In this document: positions 31,885 through 43,375 of the stretch, one piece after another
Numbering within the stretch: the first letter of the stretch is position 1
Layout: every line of letters begins with the position of its first letter
NCBI GenBank assembly: GCA_017506865.1
Contig: JAFCMP010000140.1
Coordinates: 1-64,000 of the forward strand
Reading direction: 5' to 3'
DNA length: 64,000 nt
From: Tribonema minus
Taxonomy: Eukaryota; Sar; Xanthophyceae; Tribonematales; Tribonemataceae
Translations under genes and position numbers: made by a program
The notes under the pieces: model-generated
Told to the model about the DNA's origin: nothing
Databases searched by the model: none
The model's input: only the letters and a program-made list of their open reading frames with translations

Positions 31885-33824
31885 ATGAGGGTCGTGCCCG
31901 TGCCCGTGTTAAGTGACAACTATGCCTACCTCCTGATCAACGATCAGAAGGAGGCGTGTGCGGTGGATCCAGCAGACGCAGCGAAGGTGTTGGAAGCTGC
32001 GCAACAGGAGGGAGTTACAATCACAAAGGTAAGCGCGATGGTATCTCAGCACGACGCGTCTACTGCAATCAGAACTTTGGCAGCACAGCACTTTGTCGTT
32101 GGCCATGCCCTGCTCACAAGGCATTACAAGGTCTGCAACGCCAAAGATTTCACTGAAAACATAGAAGAGCTCCACAGTCGTATCTAATGCACGTCATGCA
32201 CAGAGCAGCAGCTGATGCAGCTGCTGTGCCACTCCATTCTTCGACACCGCGTGCAAAACCAGCCAATGCTGATACTTCGAAGTATAATTTCCACTTTTAC
32301 AGCATCTAGATATGCTCGCAGACACCAAGCCACCTCACACCTCCGCCTGGCTGCAGAATGTGTTTGTATATGCACTACTGGCTATTTCGCGCCCTGATCG
32401 GGTCAGTGTGGTGTCGAGTGATTTCACGCCCTGACCAAGATTTAGCGGAAACTACATTATCCATAGCATGGGTGACACATGGGAATGCGCTCGAGGCACG
32501 GCGGTCACGCGCCGCCTTCGTCCGTCCGTGCGCGCGCGCAGGTGCTGACCACCCACAAGCACAGCGACCACGCCGGAGGCAACGACCAGATGGCGCAGCT
32601 CGTGCCGGGCGTCGAGATCGTCGGCGGCGCGCTCGACAGCGTCGCCGCGTGCACGGCGCCCGTCAACCACGGCGACACCGTCGCGTTCACAGGCATGACC
32701 ATAAAGTGCATACATACGCCGGGGCACACTGTCGGGCACATCTGCTACCACGTCACGGAGCGCGGCCAGGGGGTGCGTGCCGCCCGCCTCGACCTGAAAA
32801 GCCAGCTATGCATGAGTTCCGAGCATCAGCAGATGGCGAAAACGCACGCATCGGAACGGGCTCGTCGTAGCTAAGCACTGCGGTTGACGGTCAGAGGTGG
32901 TGTGGTCCTCTCAGTCTTGGCGGGAGGTCGCTGGTTGCGGGTGCTGGGTGGGGGAGGGGCGGGGACTCGCATGACCATGAGTACCTGGATGCAGAGCAAT
33001 CGGTGCTCTGCGCAGATTTAGGGTTAGGGTTAGGGTTAGACTGCGTCTTCGCCGGTTGCGTCCTCATCACATGCTGAGCACTGCTTCTTCCCCCCCCCCC
33101 CCGCCCCCCGCGCGCTCTCTCTTTGCAGGACGACGGCTGCGTCTTCACGGGCGACGTCCTCATCATCATATGCTGAGCACTGCTTCTAAACGCCATCCCC
33201 CCCCCCCCCCCCCCCCTCCTCCCCCCCTTTTTGCAGGACGACGGCCGCGTCTTCACGGGCGACGTCCTCTTCATCATATGCTGAGCACTTCTTCTAAACG
33301 CCCCCCCCCCCCCCCCCCCGCTTTTTGCAGGACGACGGCTGCGTCTTCACGGGCGACGTCCTCTTCATCATATGCTGAGCACTGCTTTTAAACGCCCCCC
33401 CCCCCCCCCCCCCTTTTTGCAGGACGAAGGCTGCGTCTTCACGGGCGACGTCCTCTTCGTCGGCGGCGCCGGCAAGTTCTTCGAGGGCACCAGCGCCGAC
33501 ATGGAGCTGTCGCTGTACATGCGCCTCGCGTGCCTCCCCCCGCGCACGCGCGTCTGGTGCGGCCACGAGTACACGCTCTCCAACTACGAGTTCGCGCTCG
33601 CGGTCGACGCCGGCAACGCGGAGCTCGCCGCCGCTGCCGCGGAGGCGCAGCGGCAGCGGCGCGACGGCGCGCCCACGGTGCCGTCGACCATCGGCCGCGA
33701 GCTCGCGACGAACCCGTTCATGCGCGCGCACACGGCGGCGGTGCGCGCCGCCGTCGGCGCGGGCCGCGGCGACGGCGTCGCGGCGACGCTGCAGCGCGTG
33801 CGCGACGCCAAGGACCGCTTCTGA
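31885..33824 (+). CDS. GLO2: Glyoxalase II (hydroxyacylglutathione hydrolase)
   Basis: Three exons, 31885-32028, 32542-32772 and 33423-33824, all joined in phase 0, give 258 residues, the usual length of the family. The enzyme hydrolyses S-lactoylglutathione to lactate and glutathione in methylglyoxal detoxification. The beta-lactamase-fold metal ligands are visible: THKHSDH at the start of exon 2 (the THxHxDH motif), HTPGHTVGH, FTGDVLF and WCGHEY. The C-terminal substrate-binding part has VPSTIG...NPFMR. There is no clear targeting peptide, so a cytosolic location is likely. Exon 2 starts with GTG directly after the acceptor AG. Intron 2 contains the acceptor array described separately. Intron 1 contains a relic of the retroelement tail (near 32385). 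Confidence 0.95.
33017..33040. repeat. Interstitial telomere repeat (glyoxalase II intron 2)
   Basis: Three perfect TTAGGG units are followed by TTAGA. This is the cleanest telomere-type block in the window and sits just upstream of the acceptor array. Confidence 0.75.
33039..33422 (+). repeat. Splice-acceptor array of glyoxalase II exon 3
   Basis: Pyrimidine tract + TTTGCAG + the first 36 bases of exon 3 (GACGACGGCTGCGTCTTCAC and on to GACGTCCTC) occur three extra times, with decoy exon starts at 33129, 33237 and 33331 and a decayed copy near 33042. The true exon starts at 33423. Spacing is 92-108 bases. Each decoy then reads ATCATATGCTGAGC, which puts a stop in frame, and runs into a C-run that serves as the pyrimidine tract of the next copy. 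Decoys have GACGACGGC where the real exon has GACGAAGGC. Confidence 0.92.
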
Positions 33825-35287
33825 CCGCTCAGTTGGCGGCGGCGGCAGCGGCGACGGAAGGGGCGCCCGAAGGGGCGTGCTGGCGCGTGTGCACGTTGCG
33901 GTGCGGGGGCGGCGCGGGGCGCGGGGGGGGGGGGAGGGCGTGACTGTGCATATGGGGGGGGGGGGGGGCGTATGGCAGGGCAGGGAGCCTGCGACTGTGT
34001 GGTGTTTGCTGAGCAGAAGCTGGCTGCACGGGATGGCATTAGCGAGCGCGTCGCGGGCACGCAGAACAGGAGCTGGCGAGCGCGCGAGCGACGAAGGCTT
34101 GGCGGCCGCGCCAGTGCTGAGCAATGCTGCATGGACCACGACGCTTGTGGCGAATTCATGGTCTCCGTAAGGGGTGATTTGACCTCATGACCATCGCTGT
34201 CGCTTCCACGCTAAGCGCAAGGTGCAGCCAAGCGCGGAAGTTCAGCATACATGTACTCACATGTAGAGGTGCGCAAGTTGGATGCTCGTGGCGGGGCACG
34301 GTTTAGCGACGTGTTTGCAAACGCGGGTTCACGCGCGGCAGGTGCTGCTGAGCGTGGTGCACATGCGTTTACGGGCGTGTGCTGGCATCCTGTGCAAGCG
34401 AAACTTGCAGCAGGACCTGCACATGCCGGCAGGTCACGGGGGGTCCTGCCCAAACATCACAGCACGGGGGGGGGAGGGGGGGGGGGGGGGGCACTAATTG
34501 ATGAGCGTCTCTGGCACAAAGCCGTGAACATGCTTTCTTGGAGCTCCACTCTCGGGGCACAACAAGTTTAGGCTGTCATCTGCATGCTCAGTCGCCGATG
34601 CTCTTGCGCATTGGGCTCGTCCTCATAACATGCAGCTGTATGTGCGCATGCATACATGAGCCTGGCTTTAATTCAAAACACATATGTGTGCACCGCGAGG
34701 CAGGGTGCACTTTCCATTCTTGCAAGACAGCTGCGCAAACAGGCTGCATCTCCCTTGTGTCGTTTACAATACGCCTCATGGGTTGATTTTGCACCCATGT
34801 GCGTCGTGGCAAGTGCGCACGTGCTTATGTGCTGCGTCTCTGAGATGGCGCATATGCGCAACCTCCATATTGTGGGCATGTCAAAAGTCAATGTGCCTGT
34901 TGTCTATCGCACGTGCTTGTCTGCAATGCACTGATGTCGTTGTGGAGATCACTGTGGCAAATGATCACAGTGGCAAAAGGCGGTTGTGATGAGGTGCTCA
35001 CATACCTTTGCAACTACAGATCGGAGTGTTGCGTTATGCCTGTGTGCCTGGATTCATCCATGCATCATCTCAAGCTGTGCCCGTGTCAAAACAAGGCATG
35101 ACTAGAGTTCATGTTCAGTTGTTCTTCAAGTTTGAGGTGCATCTGTGCGCCCAAGTGAGGACCAACAACATGAAGAGTACAAACCTCGATGTTCAACGAG
35201 AATGCTTTGTCTTCAACACGTTGCAAAGGTTGAGCAGCAGTCGTGATTGAAAGGCAAAGATAACAACGCGTGGCTTCCATGTGCTGT

Positions 35288-35580
35288 TGCATAGAGGAGG
35301 CATTTCTTGAATCCAAGAGAGGTATACAGACACACCGGCGGTGGTGCGCAAGCCAAAGCAGACAATCATGCACATGAGGTGAAGAAAAGACCAAACCAGA
35401 CACACATGAGTTGACAACAGAGGCATTTCTCAGATGCAAGGGTGGTGTATAGATACACCGGTCGGTGCACAAGCCAAAGCACACAAAAACATGCTAGCAT
35501 CAGTTGACAAAAGAGGCTTTTCTTGCAACCAAGGGTGTGTGTAAATACACCGGTGCAGGTGCAAAAACACACACCATGAG
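35288..35580. repeat. Three-unit tandem repeat
   Basis: Three diverged units of about 80-120 bases share GAGGCATTTCTT, a TATACAGACACACCGG-like core (TATAGATACACCGG, TAAATACACCGG) and GTGCACAAGCCAAAGCA. All three read in the same direction. No coding potential is evident. Confidence 0.75.
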
Positions 35581-37547
35581 TTTTGCCAACTGGTTTTCAT
35601 GCCAGCGACAAAAGGGCACAGATTGGAGAGCGAAGGCGCATCGCAAACACCGAAGACACATGGCAGAACACACAAAGTAGAGAGGACCCTAGCGACATGT
35701 TCATCATGTGGACAAGAGCTTTATGCAACCGAACATGTGCATGCACCAAGCACGAACCAGCATGATTTCTTGCCTGTTTTAATTCGATCAACGACTGCAT
35801 GCATGCATCACACGTCGCTGCTGGCTGCTGTGCACACGATAATGGTCTTGCTTGGTGACACCAATGTGCCATGCCTCTGCACCGCGGCAAGGTGAAGACC
35901 GAACGCAGAGGAAGCTACAGTTCCATCTACTATCATTACACAACTCTACACAGAGAGTTATTCTTCGCAAGCATGTGCGCAAAAGAGTGCTCTGCATCTG
36001 TGGTGCTACTTCAGCACATGTGTGTGTGCACAGCGCAGCTATGTAACTTCTCTCTTTGTAATGATGGTAAATGGAACCATAGCACTAAGTTAGGCCGCAC
36101 TGGACACGATGGTGGCAGGCTGGGGGGCAGGGGGGCGTAACCCACAACCCCGCACATACACAACCTAAACTTTATGCCTTTCTGCAAACGAAAGTCGCTA
36201 TCGGACATTTTCACCTGCCACCGCTAGTGCTGCTGCTACATTCTACTCTAAGCAGCACAGGCCCTGCTGCGATGCAGACACAAGCCTGCACCAAGAGGCC
36301 GAGCCCGAAGTGCCAGAGGGGACACTGACCTGACAGGACAGGGCCCCTCTCAACATCGCTGGCCGAATCGTGCCCAAATGCGGTTTAGTTAGTTCGCTGT
36401 ACCCGACTAGCGCGCAAGCCCAAGGGCAAGTGCACCATACTGTTCAGTTGAAGTACAGCTACGAACGCCAGAGCGCAATGAACCAGGGGGCAGCACGCCA
36501 GGCTCGCGAATTCCGCACTTGAGACAGGAACGGAAGTTGTGGTGCCATGGCAAAGGGAAGGGGGAGCGAGCGCCTGCCCTCGCAACCGACTACTTCAAAA
36601 TGAAGTACATCGGATGCCGCTGCCACAATGACCATACCGCCTGCAGCAAAGGGGCGGCAAGGTTGCAGATTACGGTGCTCACAGGATCTGCTACAGCACC
36701 TTAACCTGCCAGGTCCTTGCTAACTCGAGCTCCCGCCGAAGAGATGGTAGAGCATACGCAGTGTCGGTGGAGGACGCACGACGGCGCAGGAAGAGCGGTC
36801 TCTCGTAGAGCACACACATAACATGTGGCACATCACATGTGGCATGTGGCACATCACACGTGGCACATGCTGTGTGTACCCTACCGCAGTCGTAGATACA
36901 TTCGCACTGCCAGAGCCGTTGTCAGTGAGTCGGTTTTAACACGCGGTATCTAAATTCACAGCTCACAGGTGCTGCTATCGTGCGAGAGGGGGAGTACGGC
37001 GCCTCGCAAGTGACAAGATGTATCTTGAGATACGCCCTTCACCAAGTGACAAGATACGCCCTTCACCCCAACTCGCGCACCGGACCAGTCTATAACAGGC
37101 TTTTAGAAGCCTCTGGTCTGCACTTCGTGTACCGCGCGTCGTGCTTGCCTCCTTGTCCAAACTGGGCCAAGAGCCCGCCCCTGCAAGCGGGCGCCCGGTG
37201 ACCTCCAGTCAAGACCCTACGCTCGAGCTGTCGTGCCAGGATCGCGGCGTGATGCTTGTGCTTGCACTCAACCATGAGCTGAGCGCAAAAGCCTGCGACG
37301 CCGCGCCCACCATGTGATCCCACACGTACGCGGAAGGACACCGCGACGGGTAAGACACAAGATCCTGCTGTCGAGAGCTACAGCAAGCTCGCTGGTCTCG
37401 CCAATCCACCGAAGTGAGCGGCATGACCTCCTGGCACTCCTGCTCGAACACCACTGCATATGTAGCTCTCTCTTCAGCCACGGGTGCTGCACACACCCGC
37501 AACAGCACTCACCTTAAGAAGGGCGAGTTGCTGGAAGTATGCTTGGG

Positions 37548-37800
37548 GCAGTGCTGTTCTTGTCAACGACGGTAGCGCGGTGCGCTTGACGAGGGTGACG
37601 AAGCTGATGCAGGCGCCGTCTGACAGCAGCCGCAATCCTGATCCTCAAGGCCGCAGAGCTGGTGTTGCTTGGTGTGAAAATGTGCCCTCTCCGCTTGGTG
37701 GTGCTGTTCTTGACGACGACGGAGTAGCTGCGGGCGGGACGAAGGCGATGATAGCTGAAGAAGGCGTCCTCTGGCGCAGCCGCAGTCCTGATGAGGCCCA
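37548..37800 (-). repeat. Two-copy tandem duplication with a weak coding appearance on minus strand
   Basis: About 100 bases (GTGCTGTTCTTG...GACG, then GCAGCCGCAATCCTGAT or GCAGCCGCAGTCCTGAT) occur twice, about 145 bases apart. On the minus strand both copies encode a segment ending VVVKNSTTK or TVVDKNSTA. This could be a duplicated exon border of an unrecognised minus-strand gene. Confidence 0.5.
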
Positions 37801-38109
37801 ACTTGCTGCGCTGTGTGTGTGTGTGTGTCAGCGCTGTGTGTGTGTGTCGCGCGTGTGAGTGATTGATTCATTGCAATCTCGCGTGAAACAGTGCTCAGGT
37901 GTTCCGAGTTTTGGTGAGTGACTCTACTACTCGCTCCTTGGGACTTCTGCCAATACTGGCATACCATGTGTGTGGTCGGCAAGATAACCTTGCCAATGCT
38001 GTTCATTTACGCCGTATGATGAGAATGATGGTTTTTCTACCTACATCAGAGCAGTGAAGGAAATCAGGTGCTCAGTTTTTTTTAAAACACCTGAGTGAGT
38101 ACAAAATCT

Positions 38110-38497
38110 TCCTATACCTAGTACTTCTCGTTGAGGGCACGCAAAAGCCCAGACTTTGTGTCTCAGTGCGCATTAACGATCACTGCCGTTTAAAAACGAC
38201 ATTGCCAAGTGGCAACTTCCCCCATACTCTGTCCTCATCCATCTGCCCCCCTGCCTGGCACTTCGCCATGAGTTTCACAACACGCAGAGATCATGCCACG
38301 TGAAGCACTGCCTATGTGTAGAGCTGAGCGCATGCGCGTTAGTGCAATACCTATATGTAAAGCTAGATGACGGGCAGCCTCACCGGCTGCTCCAAGCACC
38401 AACCTCCTGCTTGCATACTCCACTGCCACAGCCTCCAGCAGTTTCCACCCCTGCGCCGCAATGCTGCCAAATGACCCGATTTCCAAAGCGGCGACTT
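38110..38497 (-). mobile_element. Old, diverged 3' fragment of the retroelement family
   Basis: On the minus strand it encodes SFGSIAAQGWKLLEAVAVEY, close to SFGSIGEQGRKLLEAVATEY in the full element, and ends with a decayed tail (GGGCTTTTGCGTGCCCTCAA and then GAGAAGTACTA). Just before the tail it carries TGATCGTTAATGCGCACTGAG, which resembles a block upstream of the 5S units. It lies directly downstream of a younger copy. Confidence 0.75.
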
Positions 38498-39030
38498 TGT
38501 ACTTTTTATTAATTCTCGCTCAGGGCGCGAAAAAGCCCAGATGATTGGCATCTAGCTGTAAGGAATCTACATGTCGTATGACAGTCTGAAAGTGTCGCAA
38601 CGACAACCACTCAAACGCCGCCGCCGCCAAATGGCATCTCGGGGTCCTCCCCTACGTCCTCCTCCATGTGCCCCCCCCCCCTGGATTCTGCCATGTGTGT
38701 CATGACACGGCCAGAGTACGCCATGTGGAGCGCTGCCGACAGTGCCGAGCGTAAGCGCGCCAGGGCGATGCCCTTGAGAGCTTTAGGGCGCGCTCCTCCG
38801 GGCACTGACATCCTGCTGGCATACTCCGTCGCCACAGCCTCCAGCAGCTTCCGCCCCTGCTCCCCGATGCTGCCAAATGACCCTATTGCCAATGTGGCAA
38901 GTTTGTAGCAATTCTGATCATAATGACCAGAAAAGTGCGACTTTGTACATAGCAATTGTGATTCATAGTGACCAAAATAGTAGGTCTGTTTGGCGGCCTC
39001 TTGGTCGCGGCAGCATCGCTCAGGGTCTGC
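38498..39030 (-). mobile_element. 5'-truncated copy of the R2-like retroelement
   Basis: The minus strand matches the last 480 or so bases of the element at 5301-5781, including the C-terminal 110 residues of the polyprotein frame and the tail TTAATAAAAAGTAC. A stretch near 38935-38985 is internally duplicated (two versions of GGTCA.TATGA.CA.AATTGCTA). The match ends near 39030, so the copy is truncated at its 5' side, as expected for target-primed reverse transcription. Confidence 0.88.
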
Positions 39031-39771
39031 TGCGACGTGTTCCTCCGCAGTGTGCAGCAGCTGCTGATGCCAGCAGCCGCACCATTATCAGCAACATGCA
39101 TGGATTTTGGTGGCGGTGCGCTTGGAGAAGTTTTGCCAGCCGAACACAGTGCAGTGCACACAATGGCGCGTCGCCTGTTGCAGAGATTCAGACTACGAGC
39201 ACGTGCGTACATATAGTATGCGTGTCAGTCGAGGTGTTGAAGTTCATGTGTAATACATCTGCCATTGACGGCATGCAAGAAATGAATGGTGGCGCCAATA
39301 AGCAAACGCGAGTTGACGATGCGACAGTGTTGTGGTGAGTAAGCAGTGGCAAAACGGAGAAGCACAGTACAGGTTGCGTGACGCGAAAGCGACGGTGACG
39401 GTGAACATTGCAGTCTGTATACCACCGGCTGCGCAGGCATCACAGGTTGCGCACTTCGCCCAATGCGCACCCACTGATCTACAGGGCTCAAGCAGCAGAT
39501 CGACTTGCACAACAGGGCAGGGTGGCGGCCTGATGGTGAGGTCCACTGGCCTCAACAGAGGATGCCTGCGGCACGCCTGCATGCCCAGTTTTGATGGAGT
39601 AGCCATCGGAGCACGCGGCAAGGTTCATAACCGTGGTGCGCATGCTGAACATGACTACAGAGAGTATAGCTCACACTGGCAGTCATGCAGCATGCGCCGC
39701 ATCGGCCACTTCTCTCCTCGATGCTGCCGCGCCGCGAGTGTTGCAGCAACGTGCCTGCGCGTGCACACGAC

Positions 39772-39810
<39 letters not shown>

Positions 39811-40100
39811 TGGAGTGGCAGCGCTCATCTCACCGGCTGGCCCTGATGGCGCAGAGAGGGGCTGCTCGCGCGGCTACGCGGCAACCAGCGCCCTTCGCAG
39901 CTGCTCACGTGAGCGCGTCTCGTCGTGTGCACGCCTCAGCAGCCCCCGTCGCGCCCCCGCCGCGTCGGCCATACGGCCAGCAGCACAGCAGACCAAAGCT
40001 CTCTCTCTCTCTCTCGCGCATGCGCGCGCTCGCTTTTCGTGGCGAGACGCTGCTGCAGGCGACACAGCGCTCTGAGCCACAGCGCTCAGTGCGCCAGTGC
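39031..40100. other. No recognisable gene; contains an AGC microsatellite
   Basis: Apart from a (CAG)n run at about 39775-39812 and a CT run near 40000-40015, no feature can be supported. Plus-strand ORFs here are low-complexity. Confidence 0.5.
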
Positions 40101-41303
40101 TCAGGACGCCTTGTCGCCGCCGTCCTTCAGCCGCTTGGCGTCGTCGCCCCTGTTCCGCGACACCAGGTACTTGCTGACCGCACCCGGTATCGCGGTGCCC
40201 AGGCCGTAGCAGAAGAGGCCGCCGAAGATGACCATGACGACGCGCCGCGACGCCGTGGCAGTGCTCCGCCGCAGAAAGTTTGGCCCCCACGCGGCCTGCT
40301 CCTTGGTCTTCTGCCACATGGCCTGCGGCGGAGGCAACCGAGGGGGGGCGCGGGCGTGAGCGCGGAGCAGAGAGAGTGCTTGGACGTTTGTGAAAACGCG
40401 TAGTGTAAGGCGCGTTCTGGGTGCAGCATTGCTCAGGTGCAGGCCAACGCGATGATGCCGTGCGCCACGTATTTGAAAAAGCTCCCAATGCCTTTGCATT
40501 GTCCGTGCGCACATACATGCACAGTCATGCCGTGCGTAGAGTACTGGCTGACGTCTCTGAAGGTCCTGCTACGGGTGGAATTCAGATGCCTTTGACAGTT
40601 ATGACCATGTTGAGCATGTCTCTGCAATGTCTTGCACTACGAAGCTGATCAACCTATACTAGAACGTCATCCACCTATAGGACCGTGCTCTCCTTGCCAG
40701 AAGCTCAGTGGAACTCATCACAGACTGAATTAGATGGTACCATGGAAGTGGATGTCTTGGGGTGATTTCATTCGACCCATGTGATACACGACAAGACGTG
40801 TCTACTTTCACGCTTCGTTGTCCCTTGCGCAACCCTGTCAAGCCACAGTATGCAACACAGCCACTTGCACCACTAGATTGTGCAGACTACACGAGCTTTG
40901 GACAAGCCATGCACGGCAATGAGATCAATGTGTTGCGCTTTGGCGCGCTAACCTGAGGCACTCCCAAGGCTCTGTCCTTCGCTGCCCCCAGCGAAGCAAC
41001 GCTCCTGGCCTTAGCAGCTTCGAAGGCTTCAGTACTTGACTTCGACCACGCGTCTTTGCTTGCTGTAGCTCTGGCCCTAGCGGCCTCAACTGCTTTTGCA
41101 GAGGCCGATCTGAGCCTGTCAAAAGGGCCTGGCGATGGCTTGCCTGGAACATTGCTCAATCCCTGTTGCTTCTGCTGGTTGCCACCATCGCTTTTGCCTG
41201 CGCTATCACTCGAACCGCCAGCGGGCAATCTGGACTTGAGGCTGGACCAACTGGACTCTAGCCGATCCTTCAGGTCTGAAGACGAAGGCAGCCATTTCGA
41301 CAT
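40101..41303 (-). CDS. Unknown small protein: amphipathic Ala/Ser/Lys region plus C-terminal membrane anchor
   Basis: I read two exons, 41303-40953 and 40322-40101, joined in phase 0 to 190 residues. Exon 1 starts MSKWLPSSSDLKDRL and ends with a long charged, Ala-rich helical stretch (EAARARATASKDAW, EAAKARSVASLGAA), like the amphipathic repeats of lipid-binding proteins. Exon 2 starts AMWQKTKEQAAWGPN and has one membrane helix (VVMVIFGGLFCYGLG) followed by a short Lys/Arg/Asp tail. I do not recognise the family. A further small exon between the two (peptide SFFKYVAHGIIALAC near 40445-40490) cannot be excluded, but no good donor follows it. Splice sites are CAG|GTTAGC and CCGCAG|GCC. Confidence 0.55.
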
Positions 41304-42624
41304 TGATCAAACGCACGCTGGTTCTCGATGTAAGGCGAGAATCGGGCCGCCGCACTGGAAAGATGCCCAGAGGAGCTGCCAGGTAACAGCAGGTCTACTG
41401 GTCGTCACGTGTTCACGATCGTGGCAGGCACCAACTTCACTTCAACTTCACCTCCCGGGCTCGTTGGTGCTGCTAAGAGAGCTAATACTTGAGGGCTGGA
41501 GCTGGCACTGGAGGAGCTGAGGAGCTGAATATTTGCGTGAGAGGGGCAAACGGGGGGAGTCCTGCCTCTGTTGGTGCTGTGGTGCATCGCCGGAGGATCG
41601 CAATACAAGCAGACAACGCGAGCTCGCTCAGCTTTAGGTGACGGGATACTCGAAAGGTATGCATGTCTGCGCCAAGCTTGCGTTTCTGGCTACTGACTAC
41701 AAATGTAGTCTGCTGTATATCTTGAGGCTTGCAGACTTCGTGTACTGGCTGGGTCAGCATTTGGCGGCTTTCGTCGTGCAGTGCTCTGGAGGTGTTGCGA
41801 TGTCGAGCGCAGCTGCACATCTTGTTTCTGAGCAATTCTCCTATGCTGCTGTTCCACCATATGTAGTCAAGTCTCAATGCTTTTGTATATGCTGTGTAGG
41901 CACTGTGGGTGATGCAGCCTGCTTCTCCCACAGCTGAGGATTCGCTGTCTGTGGGGGTGCTTGACAGGTTGTTTGTAATGCGCGACAGATGCGTCTTTGT
42001 TCTAATGCAAGGAGCCCCAATAAATTTATGCAGGCGTCTGCATGCCATGCGCTTCTTTCCGCAGAGTGAGTGACACTAGTGTAAACTATGGTTTGATTGC
42101 AAGCGCTGCTTTCAATGTAGCCAAATCACTTCCGTCACCACTGCTCAACAGTAGTTCACACTGATTGCATCTCATAGGCTGCATTAGCCGGTATAATGTT
42201 GCACGTGATGAGTGCGCATGCGCCACACATCGAAAACATGTTGCGCTCAGTGTCTCATTTCATGGATATCAACGCCTCTGCTGGTACTACGGCTATTGCT
42301 GTCTAATACCATGCGCTTCGCGCACCTGCAGGAAGCTTTGACGCACCTGACAGCCTGTCAAGACAGCTCCTACTCAAAACTGCCGCGCGTTGTCCCTGGC
42401 AAATTCCACTTTTGCAAGGAGACGGTTCATTCACTGGTCCTGCAATGCTCAACTCCTTTGACGCGTGACGGTGCCTCTGGTGGCTCAACCAGCGAAACCG
42501 CTGGTTACGCAGTGCTCGCTGCTACCGATGACTCAAAACCGATCTCAGCTCCCCACGCGCTGCGCCGCCGCCGCTGCCGCCCGCGCAGCCGCCGCCGCCG
42601 CCGCCGCCGCCGCGCACCCGCAGG
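41304..42624. other. No gene supported
   Basis: A 188-codon minus-strand ORF (42048-41482) has no family resemblance, few hydrophobic or domain features, and lies between genes. I treat it as chance. A short CCG-triplet run ends directly before the RRM gene. Confidence 0.4.
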
Positions 42625-43035
42625 ATGGAGGGCGGCAAGCCCCCGCGCTGCACGCTGTACGTCGGCGGCCTCGAGGAGAACGTGAACGAGGAGCTCCTGC
42701 ACGCGGCGTTCATCCCCTTCGGCGACCTCGTGGAGGTGCAGATACCGCGCGAGTGGAAGTCGGGGACGAACCGCGGCTTCGGCTTCGTGGAGTACGAGGC
42801 GGAGGAGGACGCGAGCGCGGCGATGGAGAACATGGACGGCGCGGAGCTCGCGGGGCGCGTGCTGCGCGTGAACCGCGCCAAGCCGCTCAAGCACAAGCTC
42901 GGCGCGGCGCGCGCGGTCTGGAGCGCGGACGAGTGGTTCAAGAACATGGCGGAGGGCGACGAGACGATCAACATGACGGCGGACGACATGCCGCAGCCGG
43001 ACGCGCTGGAGCCAGTCGCCGCCAGCGAACAGTGA
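42625..43035 (+). CDS. RRM protein resembling the RNA-binding half of cyclophilin E
   Basis: A single exon of 136 residues. RNP2 is LYVGGL (residues 10-15) and RNP1 is RGFGFVEY (about 49-56). Between them AAFIPFGDLVEVQIPREW is very close to the loop and helix of the PPIE RRM. After the RRM come RVNRAKPLKHK and a WSADEWFKNM segment, which PPIE-type proteins also have (WSDDDW). The peptidyl-prolyl isomerase domain of PPIE is absent, so this is the free-standing RRM form. It probably binds RNA in the spliceosome or in mRNA. The start fits the family; a CGCAG precedes the ATG by two bases, so a 5' UTR intron may end there. Confidence 0.88.
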   Translation: MEGGKPPRCTLYVGGLEENVNEELLHAAFIPFGDLVEVQIPREWKSGTNRGFGFVEYEAEEDASAAMENMDGAELAGRVLRVNRAKPLKHKLGAARAVWSADEWFKNMAEGDETINMTADDMPQPDALEPVAASEQ

Positions 43036-43375
43036 CACAGTGAATGCACACATGTATACTATGTACGTGTTTGCAGTCCATACGCTCGTGTTCTGTGGTC
43101 TGTAGTGATGTTCATGCGTACCGTGCGGGTTTCATTGTGTTGAGGCACAGCGTACGCGTTCTGTAAGCAGGCGTTGATTAGGATGACCCCTGATGCAGTT
43201 GCTCTGTTGGGTCCACCATGCTGTGCGATCCGCGCAGACACCCTCCCATTCATTTTGTGGGTGGGTACGAAAACCGTTCAACCTCAACTTCAACACAAAC
43301 CTCAACTTCAACTGTGATTCTGCGTTGTGTTGTGTGGAGTGGCCTTATATTGTACGGGCATTGCTGTGCCTGAAG

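Larger units (their letters stand above)
33825..38109. other. Long region without recognisable gene
   Basis: Only short ORFs without family resemblance or exon-like pairs are seen. It holds G-runs (33921-33933, 33955-33968, 34466-34490), a three-unit tandem repeat (35288-35580), a CACATGTGGCA run (36815-36868), a doubled segment (37548-37800) and a TG microsatellite (37814-37855). Confidence 0.6.

Noticed and set aside
40440-40500. Extra exon (SFFKYVAHGIIALAC) of the small membrane protein gene
   Set aside because: No GT donor follows in the required frame, and exons 1 and 2 already join in phase 0.
41482-42048. 188-codon minus-strand ORF
   Set aside because: No domain, no splice partners, composition unlike the recognised exons; taken as chance.
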